Positions 7,828 to 16,104 of a stretch of DNA of 64,000 nt are shown in pieces (position 1 is the first letter of the stretch; each line of letters starts with the position of its first letter). Source of the DNA: Cryobacterium flavum (GTDB lineage Bacteria; Actinomycetota; Actinomycetes; Actinomycetales; Microbacteriaceae). The notes beneath the pieces are model-generated. The model was not told the DNA's origin. It did not search any database and saw only the letters and a program-made list of their open reading frames with translations. The translations under genes were made by a program, and so were the position numbers. Location: the NCBI RefSeq assembly GCF_900103805.1, contig NZ_FNIB01000015.1, positions 1-64,000 of the forward strand. The letters are read 5' to 3'.

Positions 7828-8892
7828 GTGACAACTATTGATGCGCAGAATGCCGCCCTGCACCTTGAAGGTGTCAGCTTGAAGGATGGCTGGACCGTAG
7901 GTGCGCCAAACACGTTCAACCTCGACCAGACTGGCGGGTTCTTTAGCGTTACATACGCTGTCACCCGCACTGACGGCCGTCAGGGTTTCCTAAAAGTATT
8001 GAACCTGGCCCAGGCCCTTGAGAGTGAAGACCTAGTCGATACTCTGAGTCAGATAACTGCCGAGTTCGCGGCCGAACGCGACCTGTGTGAGATGTGCGGA
8101 ACGAAGCGGTTGTCGCGCGTCGTGACTGCTATCTCACATGGCGAGGTCAGGGTGCCGGACTTCCTCATTGGGAAGGTGCCGTACATCATCTTTGAGTTAG
8201 CAACTCATGATGTGCGGGTGGCCCTAAGCCAAGCCGAACAGATTGACGTCGTGATAAAGCTCGAGTACGCGCACAGCCTGGCAACCGGGGTTCGGCAGTT
8301 GCACCAGATTGGTGTCGCACATCAAGACATCAAGCCTTCGAACATTTTAGTTTTTCCCAAGTTGGCAAAGCGTGCAGTGGGAAAGGTCGCCGATCTTGGC
8401 AGGGCCTACCGCCAGGATGCCGAGTCGCCTCATGACAACGTTCTGATCCCAGGGGATCGATCGTATGCGCCTCCCGAACAGCAGTATCGACACCAGTTCG
8501 AGGACCCAGCAACCCGGCGTTTCGGGGCTGATCTATATCAGCTCGGCAGCCTGATCACGTTCATCTTCACGGCTCGAACTATGAACACTTTCCTGACGAT
8601 CAACTTGGCAAGACACCACCGCTGGGCGTTTTACGGGGACACTTACGAAAGTGTTATTCCGTACCTGGACGAGGCGTATGAGGCAGCCCTGCAACAGATC
8701 GAAGCTGAATTGCCACAATCCGTCCGGTCGCAGTTGATCAAAACCATCCAATATCTGTGCGAGCCCGACGCCGCACTTCGTGGGCATCCGGTTGCGAGGC
8801 GGCAACCGCACGGTTCGCCGTTTGCGCTAGAGCGATTTGTGTCTGAACTCGATCTGCTGGCTCGCCGTGCCGCCCAAGAAGCCCAGCGATGA
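7828..8892 (+). CDS. Ser/Thr protein kinase-like protein
   Basis: A 354-residue kinase-fold protein. With a GTG start at 7828 (GGGGG lies 8 bases upstream), the ATP lysine is in GFLKVL near residue 56, the catalytic loop is HQDIKPSN at 165-172, the metal-binding motif is DLG at 189-191 (variant of DFG), and an activation-segment APPEQ follows at about 214. All key residues of an active kinase are present. No membrane segment or PASTA/sensor domain, so this is not a housekeeping Pkn-type receptor. Its stop overlaps the start of the TPR-like gene (ATGA). It may phosphorylate a host or phage component; the role is inferred from context only. Confidence 0.83.
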   Translation: MTTIDAQNAALHLEGVSLKDGWTVGAPNTFNLDQTGGFFSVTYAVTRTDGRQGFLKVLNLAQALESEDLVDTLSQITAEFAAERDLCEMCGTKRLSRVVTAISHGEVRVPDFLIGKVPYIIFELATHDVRVALSQAEQIDVVIKLEYAHSLATGVRQLHQIGVAHQDIKPSNILVFPKLAKRAVGKVADLGRAYRQDAESPHDNVLIPGDRSYAPPEQQYRHQFEDPATRRFGADLYQLGSLITFIFTARTMNTFLTINLARHHRWAFYGDTYESVIPYLDEAYEAALQQIEAELPQSVRSQLIKTIQYLCEPDAALRGHPVARRQPHGSPFALERFVSELDLLARRAAQEAQR

Positions 8893-10409
8893 GCCTCCAG
8901 CCGGTCGATGATGCGAGAGAAGTGGTCCCACGATGGCGGAGTTTCGCGGACGCCAAAACCTCTGTGGAACTAGCGCCCCTTCGCCGAGTCCAGGAGAAGG
9001 CGTCAGAAGCCGAGCTCGCGCCGCTTAGAGCTCAATTCGAATCGTCTCGAGACCGGTATGTCATCGCAGACTACCTGGGCGCACTCATTGCCTATCAGGT
9101 CGATCAGAAGGTGATCGACCCCGTAGCCTACGCTCTCGCTGGGGTATCAGAAGAGGGAAGCGGGCTCTGGGCGTTCGCCACGGACGCAATCAAGCAAGCC
9201 AATCAGAACACGGCCCAGGGCGTGGGTGAACTCTTATCGATCAACAGGCATGCCCGCTTGCAACTTGGTGCGCTTCGCCAAGTAATGAAACGCTCCCCGC
9301 GGCGCGCTACATTCCGTATGGATGCCGCGCTCGCGCACGCCACGTTGGGCAACCGAGAATCGGCGAATCGTGAGGCACGCATCGCGCTACAGCTTGCCCC
9401 GACAAACAGGTTCGTTGTGCGGAGCGCCGCACGATTGCTCATTAGCCAGGGCGAGCCGGATGAAGCGGTTTGGGTCCTTCGCGGTGCGGGTTCGCACGTG
9501 AACGACCCTTGGGTGCTTGCCCCTTTGATGAGTGCTCTGCAATTGGCTGGACAAAAGCAGACAGAGTTTCGTGCCGCTCGAGAGCTTGCGACCGTGGGAC
9601 ATCACTCAGAAACCGATCTGGCCGAACTCAGGAGCGAAATGGCGACGATCGAACTGACCGCGGGAAGGACGAAAATCGCCCGGGGCCTTTTCAGGGCTTC
9701 GCTACAGGATCCGAACGACAATGTCGTCGCTCAGGCCGAATGGGCTTCGAAGGCCGGCGGGTTTTCTCTCCCAGAACATGCTCTCAATGTGGAGCGAGGC
9801 TACGAGGCTCGTTCGAGAGCGTTCGCTCGAGAGTCCAGGTGGGAAGAATCCGTTTTCGAAGGTCGGGCATGGCAGCGGGACGAGCCGTTTGCCCTCGAGC
9901 CCGCACTTAGTACGTCTTACGTTGCTGCCCTTGTGCTCGAGGACTACGAGCGAGCCCTTGAAGTTGCATCTGCAGGCCTGAATTTTCACCCTGATGACTC
10001 CATGCTCAGAAATAATGCGGCGTTCGCTGCTGCGCACCTTGGGAAGACTCCTGAAGCCCAAGAGCACCTCCGTCGGGCGGGCACTTCCGACGGCGCTGAC
10101 GAGCGCACCACGATCATTGCTACCCGGGGGCTGATCGCCTTCCGTGAAGGTGATCCAGCAAAGGGTCGAGAGCTCTACAGTCAGGCTGTGAGCCAATTCC
10201 GCCGTGCGGGAAACGCCGACATGTCAGTCTTGGCAACCAGCCTGTGGGCGATGGAGGAGTTGCGGGCGCACTCACCTGTGGCCGGCCCGACGCGTGATGC
10301 GGCCTTGCAAGACTCTGCCCATGCTCAGCTCCCTGAGGTCGAACTGGTAATTCAACGCATGAAGAATGCGTTCTCCGCCCCCGGCAGCTGGTCGTCTTCT
10401 GCAAAATAA
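8889..10409 (+). CDS. TPR-like helical repeat protein
   Basis: A 506-residue, largely helical protein. Pairs of helices such as ATFRMDAALAHATLGNRES, FVVRSAARLLISQGEPDEAV and SMLRNNAAFAAAHLGKTPEA fit tetratricopeptide repeats through about residues 140-460. No catalytic motif, signal peptide or membrane segment is visible. It overlaps the kinase gene by four bases and is therefore made with it, most likely as a partner or sensor scaffold. The paired kinase and TPR arrangement next to a ubiquitin-like operon suggests a defence module, but no known system is matched. Confidence 0.7.
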   Translation: MSLQPVDDAREVVPRWRSFADAKTSVELAPLRRVQEKASEAELAPLRAQFESSRDRYVIADYLGALIAYQVDQKVIDPVAYALAGVSEEGSGLWAFATDAIKQANQNTAQGVGELLSINRHARLQLGALRQVMKRSPRRATFRMDAALAHATLGNRESANREARIALQLAPTNRFVVRSAARLLISQGEPDEAVWVLRGAGSHVNDPWVLAPLMSALQLAGQKQTEFRAARELATVGHHSETDLAELRSEMATIELTAGRTKIARGLFRASLQDPNDNVVAQAEWASKAGGFSLPEHALNVERGYEARSRAFARESRWEESVFEGRAWQRDEPFALEPALSTSYVAALVLEDYERALEVASAGLNFHPDDSMLRNNAAFAAAHLGKTPEAQEHLRRAGTSDGADERTTIIATRGLIAFREGDPAKGRELYSQAVSQFRRAGNADMSVLATSLWAMEELRAHSPVAGPTRDAALQDSAHAQLPEVELVIQRMKNAFSAPGSWSSSAK

Positions 10410-10619
10410 CACGTTGATCGCTGAGGAAGCTGCTTGTCCGTTTATTGGCTCACGGCTCTGCGGGATCCGCAGTGGCCCGCTCGCCGCTGTTCACGAGAAT
10501 GAAGAACATAACTGGCACGCGTTCTCGGGTGATGCAAGAACCAAGCACCCCGGCTCTAGAGGTCAAATCACGCTTTGGCTTTCGAGGAGTTAAAAGCTGA
10601 CATAATCACCATTATCGGT

Positions 10620-10694
10620 CATATCGCCCGACATATTGCCCGACAAAAAGATAGACGTTAGACTGCTATCAGTAGACCACTGGAGGTGAGCAGT
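10620..10694 (+). promoter_or_regulatory. Promoter/operator of the Xre-RES pair
   Basis: GCCCGACA occurs twice (about 10627-10634 and 10638-10645), just upstream of the antitoxin gene. Repeated short motifs here fit autoregulation by the Xre-type antitoxin. TGGAGGTGA at 10681-10689 is the ribosome-binding site and places the start at TTG 10695. The rest of 10410-10620 shows no gene. Confidence 0.45.
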
Positions 10695-11087
10695 TTGACG
10701 AATCTTGCTGTGCAGGCGGTGCCGCGTGCTCGCATCGTTCGTGATGCGCATGCTCGTGCTGTGGAACTTGGAATCAGCGACATTGTTGGTGCTTTGCAGG
10801 CCCAACTGGGTCAGGCGCTGCTCGGAGTGATCGTCACGAAGAACGCGCGGACTCTCACGCGGTGGGCCAACGGAACGGTTCGTCCGCCGCAGGCGAGTGA
10901 GCAGCTGCTGCGCGATACGTTCCAAGTTGTTGAGTTGTTGACCTCGGCGGAATCGTCCGAGGTGGCTCGTGCGTGGTTTATGGGGATGAACCCGCAGTTG
11001 GATGACGAGTCTCCGGCCGAGGTGTTGTCCACTGGTCGAGCGCGCGACGTTATGGCGGCAGCGCGGGCTTTCATTAATGCTGGCTAG
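10695..11087 (+). CDS. Xre/MbcA/ParS-type antitoxin
   Basis: A 130-residue antitoxin. The N-terminal half is a helical DNA-binding region (LGQALLGVIVTKNARTLTRWANGTVRPP) and the C-terminal half matches the toxin-binding domain of the Xre/MbcA/ParS family (ESSEVARAWFMGMNPQLDDESPAE, VMAAARAFI). It would neutralise the adjacent RES toxin and repress the operon. TTG at 10695 was chosen over GTG at 10686 because the GGAGG would otherwise overlap the start codon. The stop overlaps the toxin start by 11 bases. Confidence 0.85.
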   Translation: MTNLAVQAVPRARIVRDAHARAVELGISDIVGALQAQLGQALLGVIVTKNARTLTRWANGTVRPPQASEQLLRDTFQVVELLTSAESSEVARAWFMGMNPQLDDESPAEVLSTGRARDVMAAARAFINAG

Positions 11088-11757
11088 CCCCGCGCTCGCG
11101 CTCGTTGAACCACCGCATCAGTTGTGGCGGGTCGAGCGTGAAGATCCGCCGCTGCGTTTCTCGCAGATTAATGCTGTTGATGCGCTGCTTGAACGAAGTG
11201 GGAACCGCTTCGATGTGGCGGGTGCCGGGGTTTTGTATGCGGCTACGAGTCAGGAGGGCGCGTACGCCGAGACACTGGCGGCGTTTCGGCCGTCCGCTTC
11301 GCTCCTGGCCAAGCTGCAGGCGGCTGGCATGGATGCCGGCTTGCCAGGTCCGGGCGAGGTTCCTCGGTCATGGCGTCTAGATAGGCGTTTGCGTGCCTTG
11401 ACGTTGTCGAATCCGCTACCTTTTGTGGATATCGATGCTCCGGCCACCCACACCTATCTCACGAGGAACGTAGCTCGAATTCTGTCGGACATCGGCGTCA
11501 ATAGCCTCGACATCGCGACCGTGCGCGGACCAAACCGGTTCCTGACGAGATCGCTTGCGGCGTGGCTATACGCGCAGACAGACGAGCATGCGCGTCCCCT
11601 CTATTCCGGCATTCGATACGGATCCCGGCTCGGGCCGCATGAGTGCTGGGCGGTCTTTGACGGAACGGCTGTGAGTCTGATCAGGGAGGTCACTGTCGAA
11701 GCCGATTCGCCAGCGCTCCGTACGGTCGCCGCTGCCTTCGGCCTGGCCCTTCACTGA
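11077..11757 (+). CDS. RES-domain toxin
   Basis: A 226-residue RES-domain protein, the toxin of Xre-RES systems, which in characterised members depletes NAD+ or modifies metabolic enzymes. Family features include LWRVEREDPPLRFSQIN, the Arg-Phe-Asp segment GNRFDVAGAGVLYAA and the Tyr/Glu pair in EGAYAETLA. A C-terminal tract GIRYGSRLGPHECWAVF is also typical. It starts inside the antitoxin gene. On a plasmid the pair would act as an addiction module or phage-defence gene. No frameshift is seen, so it should be functional. Confidence 0.88.
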   Translation: MLASPALALVEPPHQLWRVEREDPPLRFSQINAVDALLERSGNRFDVAGAGVLYAATSQEGAYAETLAAFRPSASLLAKLQAAGMDAGLPGPGEVPRSWRLDRRLRALTLSNPLPFVDIDAPATHTYLTRNVARILSDIGVNSLDIATVRGPNRFLTRSLAAWLYAQTDEHARPLYSGIRYGSRLGPHECWAVFDGTAVSLIREVTVEADSPALRTVAAAFGLALH

Positions 11758-11921
11758 ACTATTGCGGGTAGGTGGCCCCGCAGAAATAGCTAGCTCATAG
11801 TCGGACCGGAGACCGTCAGCGCGCGCACTGATGTCCAGGAGTGGGGCCGATCTTCGCTGCGGCTCTCCAACGGAGTGCAGTCGGGGTGTTGCTGTGTCCC
11901 TTCCCTGGTGGGGCCGGGTGG

Positions 11922-12600
11922 TCAGCGCGCGGAGTACCCGCCATCGACGAGGTGGTAGCTGCCGGTGATGAAGCTCGCGTTTTCTGACAGCAGGAATATG
12001 ACTAGGTCGGCGACTTCATCCGCCGTTCCGAGCCGGCGGAGGGGGTGCAGAGCAACGAGCCCGTCGTACGTTTCTTTTGGCAGGGTGCTGAGTAGTGGGG
12101 TGTTGATGTAACCGGGGCCGACGGCGTTGATGCGGATGCCTTTGGTTGCGTACTCGAGGGCGGCCGCCTTGGTCAGTCCGACGACGGCATGTTTTGCTGC
12201 GACGTACGATGAGGCGTTGAGTTCACCGTTGGTGCCGAGGACGGACGATACGTTCACGATGGATCCACCGCCCGATTTTTCGATGGCGGGGATTTCATAA
12301 CGCAGGCTATAGAGGACGCCGTTCAGATTGACGTTTATGACCTTGTCCCAGTCGGACAGGTCGAGTTCGCCGACGGGGGCTGGGGCCGGGGCGATTCCTG
12401 CGTTGTTCACTGCGAGGTGAAGTGCGCCGTAAGTATCGATCGCGAACTGTACGGCAGCATCCGCTTGCGCCGGGACGGTCGTGTCCTGTGCGACTGCTGC
12501 GGCGGAGTGCCCGGCGGCTGTGATGTCTTCGGCTACCTTCTGCGCGGCGTCGAGCCTGAGGTCACTGACCACGACCGATGCCACGAAGCCGCGCCGGACG
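11922..12600 (-). pseudogene. Truncated short-chain dehydrogenase (SDR)
   Basis: About 225 residues of an SDR oxidoreductase. The catalytic Ser-Tyr-Lys set is present (IVNVSSVLG ... SSYVAAKHAVVGLTK), as are NNAGIAP and the C-terminal ITGSYHLVDGGY. The N-terminal nucleotide-binding motif TGxxxGIG is missing: coding similarity begins around VASVVVSDLR, and upstream of about 12600 the DNA belongs to a small HTH gene on the same strand. The open frame running through to 12704 is therefore a chance fusion. Without the dinucleotide-binding glycine motif it should be inactive. The break marks a recombination junction. Confidence 0.78.
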
Positions 12601-12603
12601 CGC

Positions 12604-12804
12604 CTATGCTGCAGCCCGTAATATTCGCCAGCGCATGACGTCTGCTGTGTTGTAGCGGATGAGGCCCAAGCCGATGCCGTGGTAGTTGGGTCCGGCGCTG
12701 CCAAGTCTCATTTTCTGGAGCTCGATAAGGGAGATACCCAGCGCATCGCTGGCTTGGTCCGGTGTCATCAGGGGTGACGCCGGTGTGCAGGTTGCTGTGG
12801 TCAT
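12604..12804 (-). CDS. Small helix-turn-helix protein, excisionase-like
   Basis: A 66-residue protein with the winged-helix layout of AlpA/excisionase-type binders: MTPDQASDALGISLIELQKMR, then GPNYHGIGLGLIRYNTADVMRW. The last residues (RILRAAA) abut the truncated SDR gene, so its native end may have been altered. It overlaps the stop of the preceding 65-residue gene by four bases and forms the third gene of the glutaredoxin unit. Likely a plasmid regulator or recombination directionality factor; target unknown. Confidence 0.65.
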   Translation of the reverse strand: MTTATCTPASPLMTPDQASDALGISLIELQKMRLGSAGPNYHGIGLGLIRYNTADVMRWRILRAAA

Positions 12805-12998
12805 TTGGGTTGGTCCTTGGTGAGCGTGTCGATGATGGTCACGTAGTTGGTTCCGGTGACGGTGAGTGTGTTCGTGAGGGTGTAGCCGTGGCGGCCGTGG
12901 GCGCGCAGGTCGTCGAGGCGTTCGGCAACTTTTCGTGCGCGTGCCGCGTGTTCCAGGTCGCTGACGGGCAGGGTCGTCTGCAGGGTGCTGAATTCCAT
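12801..12998 (-). CDS. Small hypothetical protein
   Basis: A 65-residue protein with a helical, charged middle (DLEHAARARKVAERLDDLRAHG) flanked by Thr-rich strands (TLTNTLTVTGTNYVTIIDTL). No known domain. It starts 10 bases after the glutaredoxin stop and overlaps the next gene, so translation is coupled. The strict spacing supports it as a real gene. No function is proposed. Confidence 0.5.
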   Translation of the reverse strand: MEFSTLQTTLPVSDLEHAARARKVAERLDDLRAHGRHGYTLTNTLTVTGTNYVTIIDTLTKDQPK

Positions 12999-13008
12999 TG
13001 CAGGGCGC

Positions 13009-13269
13009 CTACTCGCCGGTGAGGGTGGGGTGGTCGCGCAGGGCGGCTATCTTCGCGATCCAGTCGGGTCGGAAGCCTGACCAGGCCACCACGCGGGCGA
13101 TGACCACGGGGGCTGTGGTGTAGTCGAACTGGTGCATCAGGTCGGTGGCTCGCGCATCGGTTGTGAGGTCGATGACGGTGTAGGGCAGGTCGGCGGCGTC
13201 GATTGCTCGTGTGGTCATGGTGCATTGCGTGCAGTTCGGCAGTGTGTACACGGTTAGCGGTTCGTTCAT
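13009..13269 (-). CDS. NrdH/glutaredoxin-like protein
   Basis: An 86-residue glutaredoxin-fold protein. The redox motif is CTQC in LPNCTQCTMTTRAID, followed by the cis-proline segment TTAPVVI and the C-terminal WSGFRPDWIAKI tail characteristic of actinobacterial NrdH-like redoxins. It is closely related to the protein at 60336-60590, and both genes sit behind the same kind of structured leader. NrdH normally reduces ribonucleotide reductase. A redoxin here may support DNA synthesis after transfer or another plasmid function. ATG 13269 was chosen because AGAGGA lies just upstream. Confidence 0.85.
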   Translation of the reverse strand: MNEPLTVYTLPNCTQCTMTTRAIDAADLPYTVIDLTTDARATDLMHQFDYTTAPVVIARVVAWSGFRPDWIAKIAALRDHPTLTGE

Positions 13270-13443
13270 GGTGTGGTCCTCTCTTATAACCCCATTGCCT
13301 TTTGGCGCACGCCGTTTTACAGCGTCAGGGGTGAATTGGCCAGGGACCGTGGAATACCGGAGGGAGCGTAGCGAGTGAGGATATGCCGCGAAAGCCCTTG
13401 CCAAGAGAGGAATGGTGCGTACGATAATTAGCCGAAAAGGCAA
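13270..13443 (-). promoter_or_regulatory. Structured leader A (minus strand)
   Basis: Leader of the first glutaredoxin gene, homologous to six leaders at 52-60 kb. The outer arms TTGCCTTTT and AAAAGGCAA (plus-strand 13295-13303 and 13435-13443) pair perfectly. The middle carries the shared CGCGGCATATCC ... GGTATTCCACG inner stem. A weaker promoter-like pair TTGCCT-N16-TACGCA lies in the 5' arm. It points opposite to the other copies. Confidence 0.75.
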
Positions 13444-13453
13444 CGGAGTTGCA

Positions 13454-13494
13454 CGAACAAGCCCCGTCGAGCTGTGCTCGACGGGGCTTGTTCG
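13454..13494. terminator. 19-bp perfect hairpin, bidirectional terminator
   Basis: CGAACAAGCCCCGTCGAGC (13454-13472) pairs perfectly with 13476-13494 around a 3-base loop. It separates the 102-residue mobilisation-associated gene from leader A and should block transcription from either side. Confidence 0.8.
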
Positions 13495-13514
13495 TTACAG
13501 GTAGGAGCCGGAGG

Positions 13515-13823
13515 CTACGCCTCAGTGTTTGGGGTCGTGACCGGAGTAGTAGTGCGTCGTTTTCGTACCTTCGGGGTGGTCTGACCGGGTGCTTTGACGC
13601 CTGTGGCACGGAGGTCTTTTTCGCTCCATCCGGAGGCCAGGGCGGCAGTCCACGCGTGTTCGTGAGCGAGGGTCGCTAACTTTAGTTGCTGGTCTGCGCT
13701 GTCGTATTCGTTGCCGGCATCGGCGAGTGCTCGTACCGCTTCGACGCGGGCGTCCACGTTCGCTTCAATGATTGCCCGCGCGCGGGCGGCTGCATCTTCT
13801 GGTTTCACATTCGCATCGCTCAT
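13515..13823 (-). CDS. Helical hypothetical protein next to mob genes
   Basis: A 102-residue, alanine-rich helical protein (AAARARAIIEANVDARVEAVRALADA) with a basic tail (KVRKRRTTT). It diverges from the MobC-relaxase operon and may be a relaxosome accessory factor, as small basic helical proteins often sit across the transfer origin from the relaxase. The ATG at 13823 is preferred to an in-frame start 27 bases upstream because the extra residues read as non-coding. No domain was recognised. A strong terminator follows. Confidence 0.55.
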   Translation of the reverse strand: MSDANVKPEDAAARARAIIEANVDARVEAVRALADAGNEYDSADQQLKLATLAHEHAWTAALASGWSEKDLRATGVKAPGQTTPKVRKRRTTTPVTTPNTEA

Positions 13824-13933
13824 GTTCACCAGATTACAGGCAGGGCACACGCCTCATGACAGAGAGCTTCAGTCTCGTTGCACGGCGTTGCCGAGAGCAA
13901 AAACGTGCCAGACCGGCGGTGCTGATTTGGAGC

Positions 13934-13964
13934 AAGCTATACATTTACCGGTGGTAAATAGCTT
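13934..13964. promoter_or_regulatory. Candidate oriT inverted repeat
   Basis: ATTTACC (13943-13949) pairs with GGTAAAT (13953-13959), and AAGCTAT/AGCTT flank them, giving an interrupted inverted repeat of about 31 bases. It lies in the 183-base gap between divergent mobilisation genes, the usual place for a transfer origin. A second short palindrome (CATACTTGACGTATG) overlaps the proposed start region at 13997-14011. No nic site was identified. Confidence 0.4.
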
Positions 13965-14057
13965 TGAATTCTGGACGCCGCGCGTCGGAATTGGCATACT
14001 TGACGTATGTCCCCGATTTTCGGGGTCGCTGCGCTGGGCCAGGAGGAGGCGAACACG

Positions 14058-14450
14058 TTGACGGAGAAGAACGAGCGTCGCTTGTTTGGTCGTCAGCGCC
14101 GCGCCAATGTTGATGGTGGGCGGGAGAAGAGTTACCGGGTCTACGTCACTGCTGAGGAGGATGCAAATTTGCGCGCTCGTGCGGTGGTTGCTGATGTGAC
14201 GGTGCCGCGGTTGTTGTTTGAGTCTGCGATGAACGTGAACATTGAGACGACGACGGATCGCAAGGGTGCGATTGCGGAGTTGTTTGTCGTGACCCGGTTG
14301 ATGGCGAATGTGTCGAACAACGTCAACCAGTTGGCGAAGTTCGCCAATACGGAAGGCCAGTTCCCCGCCACGGCTGCCGCTGTTGTGGCTGAATACCGTA
14401 CGCTCGCGGTCAAGGTTGAGGACGTCATTGACAGGCTGGCCGAGTCATGA
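14058..14450 (+). CDS. MobC-like relaxosome protein
   Basis: A protein of about 130 residues resembling MobC, the accessory DNA-binding factor that helps a MOBP relaxase open the transfer origin. Features are YRVYVTAEEDANLRARA (strand and helix of a ribbon-helix-helix-like unit) and the MobC segment VVTRLMANVSNNVNQLAKFAN. TTG at 14058 is favoured because AGGAGGAGG sits 8 bases before it; an ATG at 14007 would add 17 residues. The stop overlaps the relaxase start as ATGA. Confidence 0.82.
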   Translation: MTEKNERRLFGRQRRANVDGGREKSYRVYVTAEEDANLRARAVVADVTVPRLLFESAMNVNIETTTDRKGAIAELFVVTRLMANVSNNVNQLAKFANTEGQFPATAAAVVAEYRTLAVKVEDVIDRLAES

Positions 14451-16090
14451 TGCCGAACATTCGCCGGGGCGGCCAGATGGGCGGCCTGATGGTGTACCTG
14501 GCTGGAGGCGGACGGCACAACGAGCATGAGGAGCAGCACCTCGTCGCTGGCGACTCCGCGATCATGGCGCAGCACGGTTACAGCGTGTTGGACACCAACA
14601 CAGCCCTGGCGATCGCGCGGAGCCTGGACGCTCCACGTCGTGCATTCGACGTGGAAGTGCTTCGAATGGTGAAGGATTCCGACCCTGTTACGGGCGAGGT
14701 GACGAGTAAACGCGTTGCCGGGGATGTGTGGCATTGCTCGCTGTCGTTGCGCGCCGAAGAGGGACAGCTGTCGGATGAGAAGTGGGGAACGATTGCGCAG
14801 GACTTCGCCGATCGGATGGGGTTTACCGAGAGCAGCGGAAAAGCCGCGTGCCGGTGGGTCGCGGTGCGCCACGGATTGTCTACAAACGGCAATGATCACA
14901 TTCACTTGGCGGTGTCTTTGGTCCGTGAGGACGGTACCAAAGCGACGACGCACAATGACTTTACGCGTGCCCAGGAGGTGTGTCGTGACCTCGAGCGCGA
15001 CTATGGACTGGAGCAGTTGGAGAGCCGGGGGCTGGGGCTTGGAGAGCGCGGCGTTAAGCCGGCTGAGCGCGAGCGTGCCGGGCGTTCGAGCTCCGTCGAG
15101 GTGGACGCTCACAAGATGGAGCGTTCTGTTCGGGCTGCGGCGACCGCCTCGGTTGACGAGGGTGAATTTGTTCGCCGGTTGCGCCGTGGTGGTGTGCTCA
15201 TCCGGCCGCGCTACGCAGCCGGTCGCGATGACGTTGTCGCTGGCTATTCGGTAGCGGTGCGGCCTCCGGTTGGGGAGAAGCCGATTTGGTATGGGGGTGG
15301 CCGTCTGGCCCGTGACCTCACGTTGCCCCGGCTCCGGGAGGGATGGCCAGACAGCCCCCAGACGGCACAGGGAGCCGTCGATGAATGGCGGGCCACGGCA
15401 AAGAACCCGTGGGAATACCGACCTGTCGCACCGGGCCGGGAAGAGTCAACGCCGTCCCCGGAGATGTGGAAGCAGTACAGCGACGAAATTGGGCAGCTCC
15501 GCAAGCAGCTCCGCGACGTTCCCGTGACGGATCGGGCTACGTGGGCGCATGTCGCCCGGGAGACGGCCGGCGCATTCGCCGCGTGGTCGCAGCGCGTCGA
15601 GGCGACACCAGGGCCGCTCGCGCAGACGTCCCGGGAGTTGGCTCGCTCGGCGCATCTTCGGGCGTACCAGTCCCGGCCAAAACCCACCCAGCTGGGGTCG
15701 GCGTCGAACGCTGCCATGATTCTCATGCAGGCAGCCAGCGGTGGTCAGGGAACGATGGCCGAGGCGATCATGCTCCGGCAGCTGGGCCGGGTCTCGGTGG
15801 CGATTCTTGACATGCACAGCGCGGTCGGTGACGCCCGCCGGGCCGAGCAAGTCACGGCAACGCTGCGGAACCAGTTCGCCGCGGTCACCGATCGACTGCC
15901 GACGGTCCCCAGCAAAACCGTGCAGCCAGACTCACGCACACAACCCGCTGACGTTCCGGTCGTCATGCGACAGGCGACCGACGGTCTCGCGGCACCGGGA
16001 ACCGGTTCGCCGGTGCCGAACAAGCTGCAACCCACCACGCGCAAGACCCCAGCTACGCCGCGCGAGCGTGGCGGTCTGGGCAGAGACTAG
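14447..16090 (+). CDS. MOBP-type relaxase
   Basis: A 547-residue relaxase that would nick the transfer origin and lead the strand into the recipient. The three-histidine motif appears as NDHIHLAVSLVR near residues 148-159, with VWHCSLSL about 55 residues before it. The N-terminus MMPNIRRGGQMGGLMVYLAG contains the actinobacterial MOBP opening; a candidate catalytic tyrosine is Tyr17 or Tyr45. The C-terminal half is a long helical region. It is translated with the MobC-like protein and followed 14 bases later by a coiled-coil gene. Confidence 0.9.
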   Translation: MMPNIRRGGQMGGLMVYLAGGGRHNEHEEQHLVAGDSAIMAQHGYSVLDTNTALAIARSLDAPRRAFDVEVLRMVKDSDPVTGEVTSKRVAGDVWHCSLSLRAEEGQLSDEKWGTIAQDFADRMGFTESSGKAACRWVAVRHGLSTNGNDHIHLAVSLVREDGTKATTHNDFTRAQEVCRDLERDYGLEQLESRGLGLGERGVKPAERERAGRSSSVEVDAHKMERSVRAAATASVDEGEFVRRLRRGGVLIRPRYAAGRDDVVAGYSVAVRPPVGEKPIWYGGGRLARDLTLPRLREGWPDSPQTAQGAVDEWRATAKNPWEYRPVAPGREESTPSPEMWKQYSDEIGQLRKQLRDVPVTDRATWAHVARETAGAFAAWSQRVEATPGPLAQTSRELARSAHLRAYQSRPKPTQLGSASNAAMILMQAASGGQGTMAEAIMLRQLGRVSVAILDMHSAVGDARRAEQVTATLRNQFAAVTDRLPTVPSKTVQPDSRTQPADVPVVMRQATDGLAAPGTGSPVPNKLQPTTRKTPATPRERGGLGRD

Positions 16091-16104
16091 ACGAGAGGAA
16101 GATC

